Shown here piece by piece: positions 26,743 through 34,558 of a DNA stretch of 64,000 nt. The DNA lies in the NCBI RefSeq assembly GCF_001570805.1, contig NZ_BCSJ01000003.1:1-64000 (forward strand), written 5' to 3'. Under the pieces are notes generated by a model that was given only the letters and a program-made list of their open reading frames with translations, had not been told where the DNA came from and searched no databases. The DNA is from Brevibacterium epidermidis NBRC 14811 (GTDB lineage Bacteria > Actinomycetota > Actinomycetes > Actinomycetales > Brevibacteriaceae). The translations under genes and the position numbers were made by a program. Position 1 is the first letter of the stretch. The number at the start of each line of letters is the position of its first letter.

Positions 26743-27690
26743 TCAGGCCTTCGCCGAGGCGGGTGCGAAGAGCCCGTCGAAGACCGCCGGGGTGGCGGGA
26801 ATGTCCGACAGGCTCGAGGTCAGATTGTGCCCGACAGCGTCAATGAGGGGGTCACGGACCTCAGTGAGTGCCTCGACGTCGACGCCGGTGGCCACGCCTT
26901 CGCGGTGGAGGAGGTGGACGAGGTCGTCGGTGCCGATGTTGCCGGCGGCGCCCGGGGCGAAGGGGCAGCCGCCGAGTCCGCCCATGGCTGCGTCGAAGTT
27001 CGCGATCCCTAAGTCGAGGGCGGCGATGACGTTGGCCATTCCGAAGTTATAGGTGTCGTGGAGGTGGAGGTTGACGGGCTTGTCCGGGAACGCCTCGAGA
27101 ACTGCCGAAGTGTTGCGGCGGACCAGCGATGGGCTCGCGTTGCCGATGGTGTCGGCGACCCCGATTCCGTGAGCTCCGGCGTCGACGAAGGGACGGAGAA
27201 CCTCGACGAGGTGGTCCGCCTCGGTGATTCCGTCGAAGGGGCAGATGAAACTCACTGCGGTCGTGATGTCGAAGCGCAGTCCCTGGTCACGGGCGAAAAT
27301 GGCGGCGTCCATGAGGCGATCGGAGGCCTCGGCGATGGAGGCGTCGGAGTTCGCCTTCGAGTGCCCTTCGGAGGCCGAGAGCACGAGTTTGATGTTCTTG
27401 GCGCCTGCGTCGACGGCCCGCTGAGCGCCCTTGAGGTTGAAGACGAGGGTATAGAACTCGACTCCATCGGCCTCGTGGGGAGCGAGGCGGCGCAGCAGCT
27501 CGTCGGTGTCGGCCATCTGCGGGACCTTCTTCGGATTGACGAAGGAGCCGACCTCGATGTGCTTGAGTCCCGAGCCGATGAGCTTCTCTGCCAGGGTGAC
27601 CTTGACGTCGGTGGGCACGATCGCTTTTTCGATCTGCAGCCCGTCGCGCAGAGTGGTGTCGAGGATGTCGACGGAAGTGGGCCGGACCAT
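26743..27690 (-). CDS. HMG-CoA lyase-like acyl-CoA lyase
   Basis: TIM-barrel lyase of 315 residues. All known HMG-CoA lyase catalytic landmarks are present: DTTLRDGLQ at 11-19, metal-binding HLHDTY with His 209 and His 211, and the GGLGGCPFAPGAAGN signature with the catalytic Cys 242. It should split a 3-hydroxy-acyl-CoA ester into acetyl-CoA plus a ketoacid. Pairing with a CoA transferase and a dicarboxylate transporter suggests a citramalyl-CoA-type or related substrate rather than leucine breakdown. ATG behind AAGGAG. First gene of the operon. The C-terminus ends ASAKA from a copy of the GC repeat (26750). Confidence 0.87.
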   Translation of the reverse strand: MVRPTSVDILDTTLRDGLQIEKAIVPTDVKVTLAEKLIGSGLKHIEVGSFVNPKKVPQMADTDELLRRLAPHEADGVEFYTLVFNLKGAQRAVDAGAKNIKLVLSASEGHSKANSDASIAEASDRLMDAAIFARDQGLRFDITTAVSFICPFDGITEADHLVEVLRPFVDAGAHGIGVADTIGNASPSLVRRNTSAVLEAFPDKPVNLHLHDTYNFGMANVIAALDLGIANFDAAMGGLGGCPFAPGAAGNIGTDDLVHLLHREGVATGVDVEALTEVRDPLIDAVGHNLTSSLSDIPATPAVFDGLFAPASAKA

Positions 27691-27846
27691 GGGACTCCTT
27701 CACGCAAGCTCCCGCTGAGCGGGAAACGATTCGTCGCCGCGCTCCAGTGTGCGGCGTCATTTTCGTTATACATTGCGCTCAGTCCACCGGACAGGCTTTG
27801 TTCGGTATTTGAGAGGACCGGGAGAATTGCCTGCGCAGTGTCCCGT
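27691..27846 (-). promoter_or_regulatory. Promoter of the HMGL-CoA transferase-TTT operon
   Basis: On the leftward strand a TATAAC -10 element lies at 27765-27770, predicting a leader of about 65-70 nt before the start at 27690. A clear -35 box was not found. The region also carries the first of two related 15-bp palindromes described separately. Confidence 0.45.
27710..27724. promoter_or_regulatory. Candidate operator, TCCCG palindrome 1
   Basis: TCCCGCTGAGCGGGA is a perfect dyad around one central base, 20 bp upstream of the HMGL-like start and downstream of the -10 element. It shares the form TCCCG-N5-CGGGA with the site at 27841. It fits a repressor site for the operon's own IclR-like protein; this link is an inference. 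Confidence 0.5.
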
Positions 27847-27855
27847 TTATCGGGA
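27841..27855. promoter_or_regulatory. Candidate operator, TCCCG palindrome 2
   Basis: TCCCGTTTATCGGGA has 5-bp arms identical to those of the site at 27710. The two centres are 131 bp apart, on either side of the -10 element. It overlaps the last codons of the RibD-like gene. Confidence 0.45.
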
Positions 27856-28407
27856 ACTTGGGTTTTTGAGTCGGTACGTCTGGATCGCGTGGCCAGCTTC
27901 GAGCTCGGCACGGTCGACGAGTTCCATGTCGACGACATCACTCAGTCCGGCGAAGAGGTACGGACCATGGCCGGCGATGCAGGGGTGGACGACGAACTCG
28001 AATTCGTCGATGAGGCCGAGTTCGGCGAGCGCGAGCGGCAGCGTCACTCCCCCTGTCGCGAGTCCCCTCACGGACTGTTCCTTGAGTTTGCGGACGGCGG
28101 TTTCGAGGTCTCCGCGGATGAGCTCGGAGTTCCAGTCGACGCTGTCCAAGGTGCTCGAGACGACAAATTTGCGAGCCGGATCGATGGCCGCAACGAACGG
28201 GTCGAGGTCCGCCTCCGGGGTCGTGTCACCTTCGGGTCGGCGCCAGGCGTCTTCCATCATCTGGTAGGTGATGCGACCGAAGATCAGTCCGTCGGCACGT
28301 TTGAGATTGTCTGCGTGATGGCGATGGAAATCCTCGCTGATGACTCCCACGCGATGATCGCAGCAGCCGTCGACGGTGACGTTGATCGAGTACCTCAGCT
28401 CGGCCAT
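27847..28407 (-). CDS. RibD C-terminal-like reductase (second copy)
   Basis: Dihydrofolate reductase-fold protein of 186 residues: ELRYSINVTVDGCCDHRVGV, DGLIFGRITYQMMEDAW, FVVSSTLDSVDW and the cofactor region ATGGVTLPLALAELGLIDEFE. This is the bacterial DHFR-family/RibD C-terminal group with unknown substrate. ATG at 28407 (MAELRYS); an in-frame GTG/ATG further left would add ten residues without a better ribosome site. It lies between the CoA transferase at 28456 and the HMGL operon. Only about 25-30 percent of positions seem shared with the 14570-15130 homologue by eye. Confidence 0.83.
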   Translation of the reverse strand: MAELRYSINVTVDGCCDHRVGVISEDFHRHHADNLKRADGLIFGRITYQMMEDAWRRPEGDTTPEADLDPFVAAIDPARKFVVSSTLDSVDWNSELIRGDLETAVRKLKEQSVRGLATGGVTLPLALAELGLIDEFEFVVHPCIAGHGPYLFAGLSDVVDMELVDRAELEAGHAIQTYRLKNPSSR

Positions 28408-28455
28408 GGCATAAGAGTAGACCTGGGAGGTCCTCACTGGAAGAGGTTTTGGCGC

Positions 28456-29736
28456 TCAGTCCTCGCTGCTGTCCTCGTCCGACTCCGGGGCTGTGCCCTG
28501 ATCCGATGCCAGCCCCAGCCATGACAGCACTTCGTCGGTGTGCTCGCCCAGATCGGGTCCGAGGTGGTCGATCGCGATCGATTCGCCGCCGATGACCGGG
28601 GTGATGCCGGGGAAGGCGACGTCTTCGAGGACTTCTTCGCCGGTGGAGACGTCGAGGTTCTGAATCATCCCGCGAGCGGCGAGCTGCTCATCGGCGACGA
28701 GATCTTCGGCCGTGTAGATGGGCCCCGCCGGAACGCCCACTTCCTCCAGAGCCTCGACGACGTCCTCGACTGAACGCTGCGCGCACCACGCCCCGATGGC
28801 TTCGTCGAGTTCGTCGCGCCGCTGCCAACGGCCGGCATTCGTCTGCAGGTCGGCATCCTCGGCGAGGTCGGGACGGTCGATCGCCGTCATCAGCCGCGGG
28901 AAGATTCCATCCCCATTACCGGCGATGACCACGGACTTCCCGCCGGCGCACATGTAGCCGTTCGAGGGCGCGATGCCCTCCATCCGACCGCCGGTGCGGG
29001 TGCGGACCTCGCCGAACGCGGAGTAGTCGGGGACGAGGGATTCCATCACGGAGAACATCGCCTCGTTGAGCGCGACGTCGACGGTCCGCTCCGACAGCGG
29101 ACCCTTGCCTTCGAAGCTGTGCGCGGATCCGACGACTGCCTCGGCGGCTCCGGCGATCTTCTGCCGCTGTCGGTCGAAGAGCATCATCACGGCACCGAAC
29201 GCCGCCTGCATTCCGGCGATCGAGTCGCCGATCGAGATGCCCACGCGCACCGGCGGGCGGTCGGGGTCGCCGACGAGTTCGCGGAAGCCGGAATATCCTT
29301 CGGCGACGGCGGCGAATCCAGGCCGGGACGACATCGGTCCGGTCTGGCCGAACGCTGAGATGCGCACGAACACAAGGTCGGGGTTCGCCTCTTCGAGCAC
29401 ATCGGGGCCGAGTCCCCACTTCTCGAGGGTGCCCGGGCGGAAGTTCTCGAGCAGGATGTCGCTGCGGCGGACGAGTTCGAGCACAGCTTCGCGTCCCTCG
29501 TCGCTGCGCAGGTCGAGCACGACCGACTTCTTGTTGCGGTTGATCGTGCGGTAGAGCATCGAGGTGTCGCCGGCCTTGAGCCGCCAATTGCGCAGTTCGT
29601 CACCGGTGCCGGGGCGTTCGACCTTGATCACCTCGGCGCCGAAGTCCGCAAGCATCCGCCCGGCGGTGGGTGCGGCGATGTAGTTGCCGAGTTCGAGGAC
29701 TCGCACACCGGAAAGGGGAAGTCGGTGCGTGCTCAT
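28456..29736 (-). CDS. Class III CoA transferase (second, CaiB/BaiF family)
   Basis: A 426-residue CoA transferase: GVRVLELGNYIAAPTAGRML, ADFGAEVIKVERPGTGD, RTINRNKKSVVLDLRS, DILLENFRPG and the nucleophilic Asp 171 in GISIGDSIAGM. It ends with an acidic tail (PESDEDSSED) absent from most homologues. TAGGAG precedes the ATG. No transporter or lyase follows directly; the next gene is the RibD-like reductase 48 bp on. It may serve the same operon as the enzyme at 25527 or be independent. Substrate unknown. Confidence 0.86.
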   Translation of the reverse strand: MSTHRLPLSGVRVLELGNYIAAPTAGRMLADFGAEVIKVERPGTGDELRNWRLKAGDTSMLYRTINRNKKSVVLDLRSDEGREAVLELVRRSDILLENFRPGTLEKWGLGPDVLEEANPDLVFVRISAFGQTGPMSSRPGFAAVAEGYSGFRELVGDPDRPPVRVGISIGDSIAGMQAAFGAVMMLFDRQRQKIAGAAEAVVGSAHSFEGKGPLSERTVDVALNEAMFSVMESLVPDYSAFGEVRTRTGGRMEGIAPSNGYMCAGGKSVVIAGNGDGIFPRLMTAIDRPDLAEDADLQTNAGRWQRRDELDEAIGAWCAQRSVEDVVEALEEVGVPAGPIYTAEDLVADEQLAARGMIQNLDVSTGEEVLEDVAFPGITPVIGGESIAIDHLGPDLGEHTDEVLSWLGLASDQGTAPESDEDSSED

Positions 29737-30071
29737 GACGATGCTCCTAGTTGTGCGTGGGTCGGTTCTCCCATGGTGCCAGGTGCGGTGCCCGGAATCC
29801 CGGATATCCGCATCTTCAGATGATCGCGGGCCTCACCTCGCCGAGGCGGCCCGCGTGCGAAGCGGTGAGCTTACCCTGCAGTAGCTCCTCGGTGGACTGC
29901 CTCATCCCCTGAGAACGATGTGAACATCATTCACCATTTGAACAGTTGCTGTGACTTTGGGGAACTTCCAGCAACTTCGCTTGAATCACTGTTGTCACGC
30001 GGGCGTGCGTATTCAAGACTGACTATCGAGTCGCAGACAGCGATGATTCGTCACCGAATGAGGAGTTGAAC
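29737..30071. promoter_or_regulatory. Divergent intergenic region before the Gly/Gln-rich gene
   Basis: This 335-bp gap carries the leftward CoA transferase promoter and the rightward promoter of the Gly/Gln-rich gene. It includes one GC-rich repeat, CCTCGCCGAGGCGGCCC at 29836. The 29910-30010 part is relatively AT-rich (GTGAACATCATTCACC dyad near 29920, TTGAACAGTTGC after it). A GAGGAG ribosome site lies 6 nt before the ATG at 30072. No convincing -35/-10 pair could be assigned. Confidence 0.4.
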
Positions 30072-30614
30072 ATGGAATCGAACGATTTCGCAGGCAACAA
30101 CGACAACGGTCAGAACGACTTCGGCAATCAGCAGCAGGGCGGCCAGCAGAGCCAGCAGGGCGGCTTCGGTGACCAGGGTGGCCAGCAGGGTCAGTCGGGT
30201 CAGCAGGGCCAGGAGCAGGGTGGCTTCGGCGGTCAGGACCAGGGCCAGGGCGGCCAGCCCGGCGGCCAGGAACAGGGTGGCTTCGGCGGCGGCGAAGACC
30301 GTGGCCAGCAGCAGGGTCAGCAGGCCCAGGGCCAGCAGCAGTCCAGCGGCTTCGGTGGCGACAACGACCGCGAGCAAGGTGGACAGCCCGGAGGCCAGGA
30401 CCAGGGCGGTTTCGGCGGCGGAGATGACCGCGGCCAGCAGGCCCAGGGCGGCCAGAACGACAGCGGCTTCGGCGGAGACGACCGTGGGCAGCAGTCCCAG
30501 GGAGGACAGCAGTCCGGCGGCTTCGGCGGAGACAACGACCGCGAACAGGGCGGCCAGAACGATGGTGGATTCGGTGGCGAGCAGGGTCAGGGCGGGTTCG
30601 ACCAGAACCGCTGA
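30072..30614 (+). CDS. Gly/Gln-rich low-complexity repeat protein, unknown function
   Basis: A 180-residue protein composed almost entirely of Gly, Gln, Asp, Asn, Glu, Ser, Arg and Phe. After MESNDFAGNNDNGQNDFGN it consists of degenerate repeats in which a GF motif ([GS]GF[GD]) recurs nine times, spaced by GGQ/QQ-rich and DDR/DNDRE-rich linkers; GGDNDREQGGQ appears twice. There is no Lys or Cys, no signal peptide, no membrane segment and no known domain. Composition and regular single Phe 'stickers' are those of intrinsically disordered, phase-separating or amyloid-like proteins. ATG at 30072 behind GAGGAG; monocistronic; followed by a terminator. The base sequence also keeps the antisense frame open, which is a by-product of its codons. 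I cannot name a family. Confidence 0.8.
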   Translation: MESNDFAGNNDNGQNDFGNQQQGGQQSQQGGFGDQGGQQGQSGQQGQEQGGFGGQDQGQGGQPGGQEQGGFGGGEDRGQQQGQQAQGQQQSSGFGGDNDREQGGQPGGQDQGGFGGGDDRGQQAQGGQNDSGFGGDDRGQQSQGGQQSGGFGGDNDREQGGQNDGGFGGEQGQGGFDQNR

Positions 30615-30667
30615 TCTCAGCACCCACTTGATCCGGCGTCATCTCTGAGGCGCCGAACCACACACAC

Positions 30668-30698
30668 GAGCGGCGCACCATTCATCGGTGCGCCGCTC
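30668..30698. terminator. Terminator hairpin after the Gly/Gln-rich gene
   Basis: Perfect 12-bp stem GAGCGGCGCACC (30668-30679) / GGTGCGCCGCTC (30687-30698) with a 7-nt loop. It lies between the Gly/Gln-rich gene and the convergent FAH-family gene, so it can serve both. Confidence 0.8.
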
Positions 30699-30705
30699 CG
30701 TGCAT

Positions 30706-31557
30706 TCACTCCGTAACTGTCACGACCTGACGGTGTCTGCCGAGACCTTCGAGCTCAAGCTCGACCGTATCTCCGTCTACCAGATACGGGTACCGCCCGG
30801 ACAGGCCCACTCCTTGTGGTGTGCCGGTGAGGATGACGTCTCCGGGTTCGAAGGCCATCGCCTGGCTGAGTTGGAAGATGATCTCGCCGACGGAGAAGAT
30901 GAGGTCGCTCGTCGACGAATCCTGTCGAGCTTCGCCGTTGACCCAGCTGCGCAGCCGCAGGTCACTGGGGTCTACCTCGGCGGCGGGGCGGATCCACGGG
31001 CCCAGCGGGGTGAACCCGGGAAGATTCTTCCCCTTCGACCATTGGCCTCCGGACTCCTCGATCTGGAGCCGCCGTTCGGACAGATCATTGCCGAGCACGT
31101 ATCCGGCCACATTGTTGAGCCCCTCCTCCGCCGAGGCGGCCCTGAAGGTCCGTGGCCCGATGACCACTCCGAGTTCAACCTCCCAATCGGCCTTCGTCGC
31201 ATACGGCGGCAGTTCGATGGGGTCGTTGGGGCCGGAGATGGTCGAGGGCATCTTGAAGAAGATGACGGGGCGCTCGGGAGGTTCGGCTCCGGTTTCGCGG
31301 GCGTGCGCTGCATAGTTCATGCCCACGCACACGATGGCAGAAGGCCTGGTCAGCGGAGCACCGATGCGCATCTCATCAGCACCGTCGAGTGTGCTGAGCT
31401 CCCCGGCGGCGAGCGCCTTTCGGACACGTCCGATTCCGTCGGCGGCGAAGAAGTTCGGGTCGATGTCATCGGTCAGCGGGCGGAGGTCGAAGCAGACTCC
31501 GTCGTGACGGACTGCCGGAATCTCTTGTCCGACCGGCCCCAGTCGCTGCAGTTCCAT
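30706..31557 (-). CDS. Fumarylacetoacetate hydrolase family protein
   Basis: A 283-residue member of the FAH superfamily, which hydrolyses or decarboxylates beta-diketo acids (fumarylpyruvate, oxaloacetate, 2-hydroxyhepta-2,4-dienedioate). The domain core is complete: ICVGMNYAAHARETG (His-containing loop), PVIFFKMPSTISGPNDPIELP, ADWEVELGVVIG with the metal-binding Glu residues, NDLSERRLQ and the C-terminal DVILTGTPQGVG. ATG at 31557. No aromatic-degradation genes are adjacent, so the substrate is open. It carries a copy of the GC repeat (31132) encoding RAASAEEG. Confidence 0.87.
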   Translation of the reverse strand: MELQRLGPVGQEIPAVRHDGVCFDLRPLTDDIDPNFFAADGIGRVRKALAAGELSTLDGADEMRIGAPLTRPSAIVCVGMNYAAHARETGAEPPERPVIFFKMPSTISGPNDPIELPPYATKADWEVELGVVIGPRTFRAASAEEGLNNVAGYVLGNDLSERRLQIEESGGQWSKGKNLPGFTPLGPWIRPAAEVDPSDLRLRSWVNGEARQDSSTSDLIFSVGEIIFQLSQAMAFEPGDVILTGTPQGVGLSGRYPYLVDGDTVELELEGLGRHRQVVTVTE

Positions 31558-31864
31558 GCGGTTCCTCTCTACTAGCTCTAGGCCACGTCATTGTGACCTG
31601 CCGCCACGCTAGCGAAACCGCCGAGGCTTATTTGGAACCGCTCAAGTATTGGACAATCGCAGCCCCGCAGATACGCGGCGCATCAGGACCATCCCTCACT
31701 CGCAGTGCCGCACCACCCCGTTCCTGCAGGGGGTTATGCCACCACGGGTGAGGGATGCTTCGCAGCCTGTAGGACGAGCCACTTGCAGGGGGTTGTGGCC
31801 CTAACAGTGAGTGATGCCCGAAAGCCCCTCGGCGCATGTTCAGCCGGCGGGGCTCACACAGCAC
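31558..31864. repeat. Intergenic region with three related 32-bp repeats
   Basis: The 307-bp gap holds the FAH gene promoter on its left and a repeat cluster. Units at 31726-31757 and 31785-31816 (both starting GCAGGGGGTT and ending TGATG or GGATG) agree at about 24 of 32 positions in direct orientation. A diverged inverted copy at 31690-31728 begins CATCCCTCAC and ends CCTGC, so units one and two form an imperfect palindrome. No gene was found. Confidence 0.6.
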
Positions 31865-32782
31865 TCACACTGTCTGCTGGCGGATGTAATCGGCTTTCGC
31901 GCGGCGGGGTACGACGACGATCGGCACCGGAGAGTTCTGCAGGATCCGCATCGCGTGGCTGCCCAGGGACACTCGCTTGAGCGCACCCAGTCCGGAGGAC
32001 CCGAGCATCATCACTTCCGGGTGCTTCCACTCGACGGCCCCGAGAGCCGCGGCCCAGTCGGCGCCGGTTCCCACAACGACGTCCGTCTCACCAGGCTTGA
32101 TGTGCAGCTGCTCGATCGAACACAGGATCTTGTCCGTATCCCGCTGGACGGCCTTCGTCCACTCGTCGATGACGCGCGACTCCATGTCGAAGGGGACGTT
32201 CGCGGACGCGACCACTCGCGAACGTGGGGCGAACGAGGCGATGCGGAACGGCACGTCCGACTCCGCTGAGACCATCGCAGCACCAAGAATGAGATCCGCA
32301 GAGGTGGACGAGCCGGAATACGCGGCCGTGATCCGCTCCAGCCGCGCACCTTCCGACGCCTGGAACCCGGCCGGGGCCAGAGCCACAGGCAACCGCGCAC
32401 TGTGGAGCAGACCGTTCGATACCGACCCGAGCGCGATTTTGCCCGGCTTCCCCTCCGACGACGGTCCGACGACCAGGCGATAGGCATCGGTCTTCTCGCA
32501 CATCTCGAGCAGTCCGCGCCGTGACGACCGCGCGGAGTGGAGGACGCATTCGGACTCAAGATCGCTGGGAATGAGCGCACGCGCTTCGTCGAGGGCCGCC
32601 TCGGCGACGGTGCGGAATCTCTTCTCGTACTGGCTCTCGAAGTGCACGGGTGCCATCGGGAACGCGGCGGAGTCGACGGCTGTCGCGACGATCCGGCGCC
32701 GATAGGTGCGGGCGAGGACGATACCCAGCTCGACTGCGGCGCGGTTGTCCTGACCTGGGGCGAGACCGACGACGATGCTCAT
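31865..32782 (-). CDS. Tandem universal stress protein
   Basis: A 305-residue protein with two Usp domains (residues 1-145 and about 150-305). The first starts MSIVVGLAPGQDNRAAVELG and has VVGPSSEGKPGKIALGSVS. The second ends with MMLGSSGLGALKRVSLGS and the usual SPVPIVVVPR strand. The second domain keeps the G-2x-G-9x-G ATP-site pattern better than the first. AGGAGG precedes the ATG, which overlaps the permease stop by 4 bp (ATGA). This mirrors the Usp protein coupled to the TTT permease at 9064, suggesting that Usp partners of secondary carriers are a theme in this genome. Confidence 0.9.
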   Translation of the reverse strand: MSIVVGLAPGQDNRAAVELGIVLARTYRRRIVATAVDSAAFPMAPVHFESQYEKRFRTVAEAALDEARALIPSDLESECVLHSARSSRRGLLEMCEKTDAYRLVVGPSSEGKPGKIALGSVSNGLLHSARLPVALAPAGFQASEGARLERITAAYSGSSTSADLILGAAMVSAESDVPFRIASFAPRSRVVASANVPFDMESRVIDEWTKAVQRDTDKILCSIEQLHIKPGETDVVVGTGADWAAALGAVEWKHPEVMMLGSSGLGALKRVSLGSHAMRILQNSPVPIVVVPRRAKADYIRQQTV

Positions 32783-34239
32783 TTGGCTCCTCCTGTGGAG
32801 TCCGTTCCGGCGGATTCGGGATTGGTGGGCCCCGCCTCGGCGAGCTGTCTGCCGAGGACGGAGGACTTGCGACCGAAGATGAAGTACAGGCCCAGGATGA
32901 AGGCGGTCCAGATGATGAAGACGACGATCGTGATGATCTGCAGGCTCGAGATGATCCAGAAGCAGCCGATGATCGAGAGCACCGGCAGGACGGGATAGAA
33001 CGGGACCTTGAAGCCGCGTTCGAGGTTCGGTTCGCGCACGCGCAGGATGATCACGGCCAGGGACACGACGACGAAGGCGACGAGGGTGCCGATCGAGGTC
33101 ATCTCGGCGAGGAAGTTCAGCGGGATGAAGCCGGCGAGGATCGCGATGACAGCAGAGACGACGATCGTGCCCTTGACCGGGGTGAGAGTGCGGGGATTGA
33201 CCTCGCGGAAGAGCTTGGGCATCATTCCGTCGCCGGCCATTGTGAACAGGATGCGGGACTGGCCGTAGATGGAGACCAGGGTGACGGAGAAGATCGAGAT
33301 CACCGCGCCGGCGGCCACGACCGTGCCGGGCCATTGTGAGCCGACGATGTTCTCGAGGATGGCCGACAGACCCGCGGTCTGTCCGTCGAATTTCTCCCAC
33401 GGCTGGGCGGACAGGGCGGCGACGGCGACGAGGACGTAGACGGAGGTGACGATGATAAGCGCGGCGATTAGAGCTCGGGGCATCGTCTTCTTCGGGTTCT
33501 TCGTCTCATCGCCGGCCGTGGCGACGGCGTCCATGCCGACATAGCTGAAGAAGATCAGACCCGAGCCGGCGACGACTCCGGAGATGCCGAAGGGGGCGAA
33601 GTCGGCGAAGTTGTTCGAGTCCCAACCGGTGACGCCGACGCAGATGAAGAAGATGAGCACGCCGACCTTCAGACACACCATGATCGCGTTGACGACGATG
33701 GATTCGCCGGTGCCGCGCACCAACAGGAAGCAGCACATCGCCAGCAGCAGGATGGCCGGCAGGTTGACGATTCCGCCTTCTTCCGGCGCATAGGCCAGGG
33801 CGTGCGGGATCTCGAATCCGAAGAGGTTGAACAGCAGCTGGTTGACGTACTGCGACCAGCCGACGGCGACGGCGGCTCCGGCGACGCCGTATTCGAGGAG
33901 CAGACAGGCGGCCACGCCCATCGCCGGCAGTTCGCCGAGGGTCGCATAGGCATAGGAGTAGGAGGATCCGGAGACGGGAACGGACCCGGCGAGCTCGGCA
34001 TAGCAGATGACCGCGAGGCCTGCGACGGCTCCGGCAATGACGAATGACCAGATCACGGCGGGGCCTGCCACCGGAACGGATTCGGAGAGGATGAAGAAGA
34101 TGCCGGTGCCGATGGTCGAACCGACGCCGACCATCGTCAGCGAGAACAGCCCGATGGTGCGTTTGAGGTCGGTCTCGACATCTTCTTTCTGCCGTGGGAC
34201 CGGTTTGATCCGGAACAGCTGCTGTCGCAGTGTGGGCAT
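32779..34239 (-). CDS. APC-family amino acid permease (CAT-like)
   Basis: Integral membrane carrier of 486 residues with about twelve to fourteen hydrophobic helices. The consensus SLTMVGVGSTIGTGIFFI (unwound helix 1), FFSYVGMDAVATAGDETKNP (helix 6-loop) and RILFTMAGDGMMP place it in the cationic amino acid transporter/YfnA group of the APC superfamily. ATG at 34239 is preferred over the neighbouring ATG at 34242 for spacing to GGAGA. The hydrophilic C-terminal tail starts LAEAGPTNPESAG, from a GC-repeat copy at 32825. Coupled to the tandem Usp gene. Substrate probably a cationic or branched amino acid. Confidence 0.87.
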   Translation of the reverse strand: MPTLRQQLFRIKPVPRQKEDVETDLKRTIGLFSLTMVGVGSTIGTGIFFILSESVPVAGPAVIWSFVIAGAVAGLAVICYAELAGSVPVSGSSYSYAYATLGELPAMGVAACLLLEYGVAGAAVAVGWSQYVNQLLFNLFGFEIPHALAYAPEEGGIVNLPAILLLAMCCFLLVRGTGESIVVNAIMVCLKVGVLIFFICVGVTGWDSNNFADFAPFGISGVVAGSGLIFFSYVGMDAVATAGDETKNPKKTMPRALIAALIIVTSVYVLVAVAALSAQPWEKFDGQTAGLSAILENIVGSQWPGTVVAAGAVISIFSVTLVSIYGQSRILFTMAGDGMMPKLFREVNPRTLTPVKGTIVVSAVIAILAGFIPLNFLAEMTSIGTLVAFVVVSLAVIILRVREPNLERGFKVPFYPVLPVLSIIGCFWIISSLQIITIVVFIIWTAFILGLYFIFGRKSSVLGRQLAEAGPTNPESAGTDSTGGAK

Positions 34240-34242
34240 CAT

Positions 34243-34558
34243 CTTCTCCAGACATCATCGTCTTACTGACCTGCCGACGGGCCCCGAACTCGCATCCATT
34301 GGACGCTCTTCCGGGTCCGCCACTACTGAGACAATACGACAGCCAGCTCCGCAATCATCCTTCAGAACTGGAAATCTTCGATACGAAATCCGTCGAATCT
34401 CGCCGAGGCTGTCCAGCCCTTGCAATCATCGCCGCGGGTGAAAGCGGTGAAGTGAAGCAACGAGATCTTTATTCAACAAAAGGGTTGAATAAAGATCCTG
34501 ATCGCAGTACCGTATCAACCAATTGGTTAAATATGGGATTCGAAATGCAGGAGGCTCC
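34243..34558. promoter_or_regulatory. Divergent region with two ArsR-type operators
   Basis: A 316-bp gap between the amino acid permease and the ArsR-SRPBCC pair. Near the ArsR start it becomes AT-rich and holds two dyads. GATCTTTATTCAAC / GTTGAATAAAGATC (34464-34477 and 34484-34497) is a perfect 14-bp inverted repeat with a 6-nt spacer. AACCAATTGGTT is at 34517-34528. Both contain TCAAC/GTT-type half-sites, as expected for an autoregulating ArsR dimer. A GC-repeat variant, CTCGCCGAGGCTG, is at 34399. The left part shows nothing else recognisable. Confidence 0.6.

Noticed and set aside
29961..29993. SigH-type promoter (GGAA with distant GTT) before the Gly/Gln-rich gene
   Set aside because: Spacing between GGAA and GTT is about 26 bp, well beyond the usual 18-19.
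30051..30623. Antisense open frame of 190 Leu/Ala/Val-rich residues opposite the Gly/Gln-rich gene
   Set aside because: It is the by-product of GGN, CAG and GAC codons read backwards, lacks a ribosome site, and its hydrophobic composition mirrors the sense repeats exactly.
31690..31816. CRISPR-like array
   Set aside because: Only three diverged repeats, mixed orientation, irregular spacing and no cas genes.
32783..33400. Upstream extension of the tandem Usp protein
   Set aside because: It overlaps the permease in another frame and is Arg/His-rich nonsense; AGGAGG marks the start at 32782.
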